A DNA stretch of 27,108 nt from positions 1 through 27,108 of the IMG/VR virus record IMGVR_UViG_3300025174_000095. One strand, written 5' to 3'. Positions 12,823 through 22,200 of the stretch are shown here, one piece after another. The notes under the pieces were generated by a model. That model was given only the letters and a program-made list of their open reading frames with translations, had not been told where the DNA came from and did not search any database. A program made the position numbers and the translations under genes. This stretch comes from a virus. Position 1 is the first letter of the stretch; each line of letters begins with the position of its first letter.

Positions 12823-14694
12823 ATGGCTGATAGTTATCGGGATAAAACTTACGTGCTGGGCCGCATCTCGGCGGCCCGGAAGGACAGTGAGGGCTGGCAT
12901 GGCGGCATCAAGCACTATCGCAAGCTCTATGACTTCAAGCATTATGATGGTCAAAGGCGCAAGGGGGAGGTCCGTTACGAAGACCCGACCTATGCCAATG
13001 TTGTAGACACGGCGGTGGGCATCCTCCTGGCGAACCCAATTGGTTTCAGGGCTTACGGGTGGGAGCCAGATTTGCGGGAGGAGCAGGAAACCAGCAACAT
13101 TGAGAAGTATCTCTCTGCCCTCATCCAGATCAATTCCGAGCGCAACGAATACGACATTGCCTATGAAAGCACGTTGAACATCGTGCGGGACGGGGCGGCA
13201 GTTTTGTATTCGGTGTGGGATCCGAAGTTACATGCCCGTTATCGGACGACCTTTCAGAAACCTTCCAGAGAAAACGCACAGGGAGTCGAAGCCGTCGGGG
13301 GTTTCATAGAGCCCCCGCTGACCTTGGAAGTTATTGACCCTGTGCAGATATATGCTTCTCCTGGGGGGCCGCATCGCTGGCAGACTGTCATCCGAGTTGT
13401 CAAGAAATCTGTATGGGATGTTGAGCATCAGTTTGGAGTTACTCTCGAACAGCACAAGGGAATTGAGGACCACCGGAAGCGAGCGATGATGGGGGAGCTG
13501 ACGGATTTCTGGGAAATTGCCGAGGAGCCGGAGGAGGGGGGTTCGTTCTTCCAGCGCCTCTTGGGGGGCGAACAGGAGACCGCTCCAGATCAAATCGTAG
13601 TTTACAACGCTGTACTCTTCAACGGTGAGTTCATAAAAGGCTTCGAGTACAGGCCCATGAGGGATTACGATGCCATCCCCTACTCCATCCAATTCTTCAA
13701 GCCGGTAAATCGAGACGACGCAAAGGGGTGGGGGCAAAGCATTATTCGGCCCTTGGAGAGTTCGGTAGACCTTCTTTCCCGAACCATCAACCGCCGCCAA
13801 CGGCAGATTGATGTCTTTTCTGAATTGGATTTGTTCTATATCCCGGCACAAGAGGGGAGGGATTTGCAGCTTGACCCCGGCATTGGGAAAGCGCATACCC
13901 TCCACCCGGGGGATTCGATTGTGTACCCGCAGTGGCCGGGTAATCCTCCTGACCTGAATGAGCAACTTGGCTTTTTGAGTGGGCGCATCCAGCAATCCGG
14001 TTTTTCGGATGTAATGTTCGGGACGCAAGGGGGCATGACCGGCTATGCCCTTTCTCAGATGGGGGATCAGAACCGCATCCGGCTCAACCAGCCGGTGCAA
14101 CACCTCCAGCTTCTCTGGAGGATCTGGGCGAAGAAGGTTTTGGATTTGACCGAAAAGTTTGCTTCGGATGCCTTCGTTCGAGTGTATGGGCGGACGAAGG
14201 GGCAGTTTTTCTCCGAACACATTTCTGGGGAAAAGGCTAATCTCTACGGAGTCATTGCAGAAATCAAGCCGGAGTTTCCCAATGAGAAGGTCAGGAAACA
14301 CGCCATGGCGACCCAAGCCCGGGGTATTCTCTCTGAGCATCGTTTGATGGAAGACTACTACGATGTCGAGAACCCGGATGATGAAAAGACCCGCCGCCTC
14401 CAAGAGGCGTTGGAACACAACCCGGTGCTTGTCCAATACAACATTATGAAACATCTTCGCCGGCTGGCTTCGACGGGGGATGAAGATGCCAACATTCTCC
14501 TTGAGCAGTTGCAGCGTGGAGGCGTCATGGGAACCCCCGGGCGGCCCCCCGGACCCCCCGGCGCCGAACAGCCTCTTGGCCTTCAATCCCCGACCGGACA
14601 GGGGCAGAACCCGGCTACCCCGCCGGGGGGAGACTTACTGAGCCAATTGGCGGGCATGTCTGCCGAAGCCCCGACCATGCAGGGGACGTTATGA
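12823..14694 (+). CDS. Portal protein (623 aa)
   Basis: It lies directly after the terminase, as portal genes do, and has the size of a portal. The dodecameric portal forms the DNA entry and exit channel at one head vertex. Portal-like features are the N-terminal helices (HYRKLYDFKHYDGQRRKG, NVVDTAVGILLANP), the wing strands around LEVIDPVQIYASP, the segment PYSIQFFKPVNRDDAKGWGQ, and the long helix after SSVDLLSRTINRRQRQ. The C-terminus is a Pro/Gly/Gln-rich, probably disordered tail of about 75 residues. An AGGA lies about 7 nt before the ATG. Identified by layout and position. Confidence 0.88.
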   Translation: MADSYRDKTYVLGRISAARKDSEGWHGGIKHYRKLYDFKHYDGQRRKGEVRYEDPTYANVVDTAVGILLANPIGFRAYGWEPDLREEQETSNIEKYLSALIQINSERNEYDIAYESTLNIVRDGAAVLYSVWDPKLHARYRTTFQKPSRENAQGVEAVGGFIEPPLTLEVIDPVQIYASPGGPHRWQTVIRVVKKSVWDVEHQFGVTLEQHKGIEDHRKRAMMGELTDFWEIAEEPEEGGSFFQRLLGGEQETAPDQIVVYNAVLFNGEFIKGFEYRPMRDYDAIPYSIQFFKPVNRDDAKGWGQSIIRPLESSVDLLSRTINRRQRQIDVFSELDLFYIPAQEGRDLQLDPGIGKAHTLHPGDSIVYPQWPGNPPDLNEQLGFLSGRIQQSGFSDVMFGTQGGMTGYALSQMGDQNRIRLNQPVQHLQLLWRIWAKKVLDLTEKFASDAFVRVYGRTKGQFFSEHISGEKANLYGVIAEIKPEFPNEKVRKHAMATQARGILSEHRLMEDYYDVENPDDEKTRRLQEALEHNPVLVQYNIMKHLRRLASTGDEDANILLEQLQRGGVMGTPGRPPGPPGAEQPLGLQSPTGQGQNPATPPGGDLLSQLAGMSAEAPTMQGTL

Positions 14695-14918
14695 CCGACC
14701 CGATGCAGGGCGCCATGGATAGACTGGATAAAGTAGTTGGAGGGGTCTTCGATTCTGCCCGGGCCGGAAGCGGGGACGTGATAGACCCCATGCTGTCTGA
14801 CTACTTGAAAATTGACGAAGTAGATTTGTGGAATTTGGTGGCCGAATTGGGCCTGAAGGGGACCATCGACTACGTGAAGGAAATGGAAATGAGGAGGGTG
14901 GAAAATGCCAAGCCCTAA
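14691..14918 (+). CDS. Hypothetical protein in head module (75 aa)
   Basis: This short, mostly helical protein begins MTDPMQGAMDRLDKVVGGVF and ends with a charged helix (IDYVKEMEMRRVEN). Its ATG overlaps the portal stop (ATGA) and its end overlaps the next gene by 14 bp. The role is unknown; tight coupling to the portal suggests a head-assembly or virion function. Confidence 0.65.
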   Translation: MTDPMQGAMDRLDKVVGGVFDSARAGSGDVIDPMLSDYLKIDEVDLWNLVAELGLKGTIDYVKEMEMRRVENAKP

Positions 14919-15906
14919 TGTAAACGTTCCTGAAATCGGAAGCCCTGAATGGTATCAACAGTGGCAGAATTATGCTCAGGCTGAGTCTGGAGGGGAGTAT
15001 AAGCCCCCACCCGCCCAAGAGGAAAAGCCTAAGTGGGAGGACACCCCGGAGGGAAAGGCCCAGATTGCCAAACATGCCGCCCGGCGGGGGGCATGGGTCA
15101 AGGATCTCAATCAGCTCTATAAACAGGGAGGCATCCAGGGCATTTTGGATGCAGGTTACGATCCTTACGACATTTTGGAAAAGATGGGGGTCAAGAACCC
15201 CGGGCGGGTAATTGCCAAATATGGGGACCAGTTCGACCTTGGCGGAGGCGGGGGAGCCGGAGGGGGAGGCAATGCCCATGGAGCTACCGACTGGACTTCG
15301 GATGCTTATGACCTGATGCCCAGTGTGACCCCGCCAGAGTGGTGGAACGCCATGTTGCCCGGGCAGTGGACGCCGGAGACGGAATATGCAGCTTTGATGA
15401 ACAGCCTGCTGCCTTTCCTCTCGCCCGAGGACCAGCGGACGATTTCAGAATATCTCTATACTAACTTCCCGGATCCATTCTCGGGATACAACCCGCAGTA
15501 CACGAACTTCCCCGTCCCCCCGGAAGTGACGACGGAGATGCAAGATTACTATACCTCGGCCAACTATGCTGCTCAAGTGCTTGGCGCCTTGGCGAATTTC
15601 CAGCAGGCCGCCGGCGCCGCTGGAGGAACGACGGGCCCGGGGGTGCAGTTCTTACAGCAGCTCATGGACGTAATGAAGGACTTCGGTGGGCTGACGGGGG
15701 AGGGGCAGACCAACTTCCAATACGAGAGTATGCTGGCCGCTCTCGACCCACTCCTGGGGCAGGCCGCCTCGGGGGATCTGGCGGTCTACCAGGAACTCGC
15801 CCGGATGCTAACCCAGCCTTTCTTCTCGCAGGGGGCGTTGATGCCAACCTATATTGGACCGAACGGGGAACCGATTTACGGAACCCCCAATCCATCTTTT
15901 CAATAA
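14905..15906 (+). CDS. Probable virion-associated protein (333 aa)
   Basis: No family is recognised. The N-terminal third is hydrophilic and Pro/Glu-rich (PPPAQEEKPKWEDTPEGK), then a small helical part (LYKQGGIQGILDAGYDPYDI), then a Gly-rich linker (DLGGGGGAGGGGN). The rest is Gln, Tyr and Pro-rich helices (LPFLSPEDQRTISEYLY, VLGALANFQQAAGAAGG). This makeup resembles flexible internal or connector proteins. GAGGAGGG lies just before the ATG, inside the previous gene. The position between portal and giant protein supports a virion role. Confidence 0.65.
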   Translation: MPSPNVNVPEIGSPEWYQQWQNYAQAESGGEYKPPPAQEEKPKWEDTPEGKAQIAKHAARRGAWVKDLNQLYKQGGIQGILDAGYDPYDILEKMGVKNPGRVIAKYGDQFDLGGGGGAGGGGNAHGATDWTSDAYDLMPSVTPPEWWNAMLPGQWTPETEYAALMNSLLPFLSPEDQRTISEYLYTNFPDPFSGYNPQYTNFPVPPEVTTEMQDYYTSANYAAQVLGALANFQQAAGAAGGTTGPGVQFLQQLMDVMKDFGGLTGEGQTNFQYESMLAALDPLLGQAASGDLAVYQELARMLTQPFFSQGALMPTYIGPNGEPIYGTPNPSFQ

Positions 15907-15916
15907 GGAGTAAATG

Positions 15917-16207
15917 ATGCCTGAGTATGATGTTCTATTCGCCAAGCGTTTTGGGGACCTAAAAGATTCCATTGTGGCTGCGGGGAAGAAAGGGTGGAGG
16001 TTTGTGGAGATGGACTTTCTCAACGGGCAGTATCTCATTGTAGTTGAGAAAGAAACCCCCGCCCCAAAAGAAAGGAAAGAAAGCGTTACTTCGGCCCACG
16101 AATTTACCGAGGATCAGATACAGAGACTAAAAAAGGCCCTTGAGGGCCAGACCAAAGGAATCCCTCCGAATCCAGAGAAAGATGAGATCGTGACTTTGGA
16201 AGGATAG
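15917..16207 (+). CDS. Hypothetical protein (96 aa)
   Basis: The N-terminal part (MPEYDVLFAKRFGDLKDSIV, then KGWRFVEMDFLNGQYLIVVE) looks like a compact alpha/beta domain; a charged linker and a helix (FTEDQIQRLKKALEG) follow. There are two adjacent in-frame ATGs; 15917 sits 6 nt after AAGGAG (15905-15910) while 15914 sits only 3 nt after it, so I choose 15917. Palindrome site 8 lies in the linker, read as K-E-S-V-T. Confidence 0.68.
   Translation: MPEYDVLFAKRFGDLKDSIVAAGKKGWRFVEMDFLNGQYLIVVEKETPAPKERKESVTSAHEFTEDQIQRLKKALEGQTKGIPPNPEKDEIVTLEG
16077..16091 (-). repeat. Dispersed palindrome, site 8 (AAGAAAGCGTTACTT)
   Basis: Reverse-oriented copy inside the 96-aa gene, about 120 bp before the start of the giant gene. 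Confidence 0.8.
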
Positions 16208-16210
16208 GCT

Positions 16211-19200
16211 GTGCCTGTGCCTGTTTCTCCGTATACCGGAAGACAGCCTGTAGCGGGGGGTGATAGGGACGAAAAACCTACGACTCCCCCGCCCGAAGAG
16301 TCTGTTTTCTCCGGTTTCTATGAGGCCCTCTACGGACCCGGGTCTACTTCTCCCCCAACCGCCCCGCCGGGGGAGACAGCCAGCCCGAGCGAATACAAAG
16401 AGCGCATCGCCGCCGCATTGGAGCAGTCCCGCAAGTCCAAGGTCGAGTCTCAATCTACTGTTCCAGATTTCAAGATCGGCGGGCGGGTCTATTTGGACAA
16501 AGAAACCGGCCAGCTAACTCAGGAGAAGACCAAATATCCAGCCTATTGGGACGCCAGGGAGAAGAAAGTAACCATCGAACCAACTCCCATCCCGTTTTTG
16601 TGGGGAATGATTGGTTCGATGCAGACGATCCAGGAAGCCTACAAGAAGATGTTCCCAGAAGCTACCAAGGAAGGCAGCACCGTGTCTTTGTGGCAGGGGC
16701 TTTCTGGCCCCTTCACACCTAATCTTGAGGCCAAGCAAGCCGCCTATGAGTTTGTGAGATCAGGCATCCCGGGCCTGGCGCCTCCCATGGCAGGGCCCCC
16801 CAAACCGGGGGAGGAGGCGTGGTACGAAGAGGGAGAAGCTTATCCTGAGCAATATCGTACACCCATAATGGGCATCCTGACCCCAGAGTGGGCGACTCCA
16901 ATTGTGGACTTCTGGCAGGAGACAATCGTTCCGGCGGCTAAGAGCGTCGCAACAGCGATAGGGTGGTTGGCTGTGCCTGGAATTATGTCGCTTGGAAAAG
17001 CCAACGAGGAATTAGAAAAGCGAGGGGTCAATTTTGCCGGGGCGTTGACAATGGCTTGGGAGGCGACCGGCATCCCAGGGGCCATAACCGGGGATGTTTA
17101 TTACATCCCCAAAGAGGGGGGAGAAACAACCTTTGAAGGATTGGAGGCGGCAACGCCTTTTGGGGGATTGGAAGAGGCGCCGAAGACCTTTTGGGAAAAA
17201 GCGATTTGGGGACTGCGCTGGGGGGCGGAGATCTTTATCGAAGCAGAGGGGCTGTCCCTAACAACAGCCCCAATTGTCAGGCTGGCATTTGCTACCGGAG
17301 GTGTGCTTCTCAACGCAACGCAGTGGGCGGCGGGGAAGTTTTTCCTCAATTCAATTGCATTTGGTGTAGAGAAGCTGGGCGGGGAAGAAGCCGCAGATAA
17401 AATGCGGGCTGTCACGGACAAGCAAAAGGCGGATTTGGATTTCTGGTGGATGATAAGCGGGGAGGCGACCAAGGCCATTATTGAAGGCGAGGATTACGAG
17501 GATGCGTGGATTTCAAAGATGGCCCCAGAAAAAGCTGCCATTGTTGAGGCCCAAAATGCCCTTATCCCGCCCTCCCCCGGGAAGCTGGACCAACTAATAA
17601 TCGACTTCAAAGCCGCCCAGAAAAGGGCGGAAGGACAGGCAGCCGCACTCCGCCAAAGTGCGAGGATTCTTTATACCGCCGCCGAGAACGCTGAACAATT
17701 CAACCGGGCGCTTGATCTGACCCGCCAGGCCATTGAATTGGACAGGCTGTATGGATGGGATTGGTTGAATCCGTACAATGCCTGGACGTGGCAGTTGGAG
17801 GGGGAGGATCAACAGGAAAAATTCCTGCGGGCGGTTGCCTGGGCGGAGTTGCAGCGTGGCCGGCCACTTACCCGCTACGAGATTGTGCAGATTCGAGATC
17901 GCTTTGTTTCGGCGGGAACGGAGTTGGCGGGGGAGATGGTATTCGACTTGCTGAATTTTGTCCCGGCTAAAGTTTTTGATTTCCTTCTTGTGACCCCCGC
18001 CAAGGCATTGGGGATTGTAGCCAAGGAAGTTGGACTGAAGACCCCGATTGTCGGCAGCATCATGCGGTCGGTAATGAAGTCGGCAACTCGGTCGGTTGGG
18101 TACAAAATCGAGCGGGCGGCTATCATTCTTTTCAACGACGTGGCGGGGGGCGCCAAGAACTCGGATGACCTCATTGACCGACTTGGGCGCATGGGGGATT
18201 TGGTCGATGATTTCAACGCCGGAAAGATTGCCGAGGCAGAAATGACCGATGGACTGCGGGAGATTACCCCCCGCCTCAACCGAACTGCCCCAGTGTTGGT
18301 CAAGACTGGCAAGATGCCTGCGCTGTCCAAAATTCCTCGGGTTGACAGTTTTGGAGATTGGATACGGACGACGTTGGCATCGGCAACAGATGGCTTAGTC
18401 AAAGCCTATATGGATGACATCTACGAAAATGCCTATCGCGCTCGTGGGCTAAGGGGCATGGGTAACACCGCCAAAGTGTTCGCTGACGCAATGGCGGAGG
18501 CGGCGGCCAAGGCGGGGAAGAAAGCCAAGCTGGAAGATATTGTCGCTCTGCTTGATCCCGAGATAAAGAAACAAGCCAGGAAGATTGCTTCCAGCCAGGT
18601 ATCCGACCCAAAGTTGCTGGCGAGGGGGTTTGGACAGTCCTTCCGTGAGGCGTACTGGGAAGCAAACCGAGCGTGGACGGGGAGCAAGTTGCTGAAGGGA
18701 CAAATCCTTGGGGAATTGGGGGCGAAGGTTCCTTGGACTCGGGGGGCCATCAATGCAACGACCTACCTTACTGACCTTATTTTTCGAGCCTGGGTAAGTG
18801 CGGTGCTGACGACCCGCCCCGGCTGGGTCATGTTCAACTATATTGACTCGGCTGCCCGCTTCGTTATTATGGGTGGGAGCCTTCTTGATGATTTGGCGAC
18901 AACGACCGCCGGACTTATTGATAATGGCTTCGGCATTGACCCGAACTTCCTAGGTATCCGATTGGGATTAGGGGACGAGAAATGGTCGGAAATTGCGGAA
19001 CAGATCGCTCGGGGAGAGGGGCCCAAAGTCTACAACTGGCTTACCGCCCCGGTTGCCGGAACCATCCAGAGGATCGGGAAGCTGTTCGGGCAGGATTGGC
19101 TGCCGGGGGTTGCTTATACCAAATGGACACAGGTGACGACAGCACTGAATGACAGCATCGAGTTTTCTCTGCGGATACGCCTGTTTGCCAAGAAAGCCTA

Positions 19201-22200
19201 CGAGATTACCAACACCCTCGACCCCATCGCTCTCGACCGGATGCTGGCGCAAGTGCCGGAGAAGTTGCAGCCTCTTTACAAGCAGATGTGGATAGAAAGT
19301 GGGAACAACCCGGACAAGTTCATGGCTCTTGTGGATTCGTGGGCGGGGGGCGTCGGACAGAAGCCCGGCTGGGCATTGACCATCCCGGAAGAATTGTTGG
19401 ATACCCCCATCGGACACACCGCTCAGGACCAGCAGCAGATCCTTGGGGCCATCAATAAAGAGATGCGGGAACTGGTGAGCGCCAAAGCCGCCCGCAAAGA
19501 AAGCCTTACTTTGGAGGACATCGACAATCTTTTCGATGACATCTTGGACAGTTTCCGCAAGCGGTATGAGGAAATCGCCAACTCCCGGGGGCGGCTGGGG
19601 GAACTGAGCAACGATTTCACAGGGAAGGTCAACATGGACGAACCCTTCCCGGAGAGCGTAATTCCTCCTCCGCCGAGGACAGATGCCGACATTGCCCGGC
19701 AACTGGACGAACTGCCCCGAGGGGGCATTCCTGAAAATATCGAGGGGGCCGTTGATGAATATATCAACCAAGGCATCATGGATGGGAGGACTCCTGAGCA
19801 GCGGGCAAACGTCGAACTCCGTAGCCAGGCATCCAAGACTCTGGATGACTTTGCTTTTGGGTTGACCCCCAAAGTGCCGGAGGGGTGGGAGTTCCCGAGG
19901 GCTCTTGCCGTCCAACAATACCTGGGGGATTACAGCAAGAACATCGACGAGAACTATCGCTTTGTTCAAGACTTGGTTTATCGTTATGTGAATCCAGAAC
20001 AATACAAGTCCGGCTCTCAAGAATGGCGGTTGGCCTGGGATAACTATTTTGATTTCGTAGACTCCATCAAGACCAAGGAGATCTCCATCTTCAATTCGCT
20101 TCTTGATGCCGCTCGGACGGGGGACTTCGAGAGCCTGCCCAAGCCAATGACGGTCAAAGAGTATCTGGCTGAGATGGGAATTACTTACGAGCAGGCCCAA
20201 ACCAAGGTGGGATGGAAGATTACTATTGAGGCCCCCTGGGGGAAAGTGACCAAGACGAGTTGGAAAGCCCGGGGATGGTTGCTCGAACCCTACAAGAACG
20301 TAGGCATCACCCTGATTGACGATCTGGAAAATGCTGTCCTCGTGCGGCGAGTCGAAGATATACAGAAGTATGCCGAAGAAATCGCCGCCGGGATGTCACC
20401 GGAGGCGGCCTACTTTGGCGGAAAGCTACCAACCTCTGAGGCGCTGACGAAGAAATTTGGAGATTACGAACCTTTGTCTTGGGAAGTTGAACTCAATAAA
20501 CAGTGGGATGATCTCAGCATCAACAAGCCAGAGCTTCGATTCATATTCAAGGGAGACGATGACCTTTTACCAAACATTCTTCGTCGGATTTCTGAGAAAG
20601 GATATGCAACTTTCGACGAGGTAGCGACCCTATTCGACAACTTGGACGACCCTATGGCGGTGGCGTTGTGGTCATGGATTGATTTTGACGACAGCTGGAA
20701 AGGATACCTTCCTGCATTGGCCGAGCGGTATTCAAAAGAAGCGAAGACGATACAGCAGCAGACGTGGTGGGTGTTGATGAACAAGTATGGGGATAGTGTC
20801 ACAGGCTACCCGAAGACTATAGAACTCTACCGAGCAGTGGCAGAGGGGCGTCCGCTACGCGATTGGGACTCTTTTACCACCAGCAAAAGAGTGGCGGAGA
20901 AGTTTATGGGTAAGGCAGCAAACCAACTAAACAATCCAAAACTGGTCAGGGTTGAAGTTCCCATCGAGAACATCTTTGTTTCTTATGACTCCCATGCCGC
21001 CTTCCACCGCTTTGTGGATGAGCAGGAATTTATCATCAAGAACTTGGACAACGTAAAGATTCTTGAGGGGGGAGAAGAAATCCTTACTTTGACTTCCCAG
21101 CAAAAATTGGATAATCTCTCCACGATGGCGAAGCAGGATATGGATGCCTTCTGGAAGGCGTGGGCGAAAAATAACGAACTGGATTTTCTGTATGGAGAGC
21201 CGGCGGGGAGCTACGAAAACTTTGCTTCCTACCTGCGAAAAGAAATCCCCCGGGCGACGAAGAAATTCGGTAAGGACTCGGAGATGGTCAGGTTCCTGGA
21301 ATGGAGGCTGGCGCAGGCGGAGCAGACGATGGCTGCTACAGCTTCCTTCCTATACCCCGAGGCGATGGGAATGGTCCCCCCGCCGGTCCCGGTATGGGAG
21401 ATGCCGGAAAGCGCCGCCACAAGGCTTTTAGCCCAGGAATATCTTGGAACCCACTTCAGGAAAATCGAGCAGGGGCTCGACATCTTCCGCAATGCAACCA
21501 AGCAGGCGCTTGAGAGTGGAGCCTTCTATGATGCCACCAAGTACACCGCCGACGAGATAGCTGACCTGCGACGGCTCGTGCGGGACGGGGCGGTTTGGAA
21601 GCAGGAAATCATCGACGTTGCCCGCAATGGAGGCGTTAGCCAATTGATGCCGACGATGAGCTTCGAGGGGGCGGCGCCGTTTACCAATCGCACCATGATC
21701 GACTACACCGACTTCAGCGCCTTCGACGAGGGGATGAGGAACTTCTTCCCCTTTTGGAAATTCTACAAGAACTCCATTCCCTTCTGGATTGAAACGATGG
21801 CTTTGCATCCAGAGATTGCCGCCTTCTATACCAAGTACCTGCGATATACAGACCGGATTGCCTGGTCGGAGGGGGCCATCAACTCCCGGGGCGAGACGCT
21901 TCCATCATTGAAAGGAAAAATACGCATCCCGGGGACAGACATCTGGGTAAATCTCTCCGCCCCGTTCTCCCTGCGCTTTGTTTTCCCGAGGCTGTACCAG
22001 CCCTATGAGGACCAGGATGAAGAGCAAATGGGACCGTTGGGAAAGACAGTGAAGTGGCTATATGATTTTGGTTCGGAGCGGGGGCTGTCGATTGCTCCCT
22101 GGACTGCCGCCCTGCTTTATGGGACGGGGGTTTTGAATCAGGCCGAAAATCCGAAGTGGTCAGTGTTCCCTATGGCGCAACTTGTCCCCCCAAACTGGCA

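Noticed and set aside
11119-12954. 611-codon open frame on the - strand opposite the terminase
   Set aside because: It lies fully antisense to an unmistakable terminase gene. Codon bias toward G/C at third positions opens such frames, and the product looks like no known protein.
13228-14586. 452-codon open frame on the - strand opposite the portal
   Set aside because: Same cause as above; the + strand frame is a complete, well-placed portal gene.
11606-16505. 15-bp identity between terminase and giant gene (GGGCGGGTCTATTTG near 11608 and 16488)
   Set aside because: Both encode G-R-V-Y-L with the same codons, and nothing outside this short stretch agrees. Probably chance under strong codon bias.
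18968-20200. 410-codon open frame on the - strand inside the giant gene
   Set aside because: Shadow of the giant gene. No promoter, ribosome site or recognisable domain supports it.
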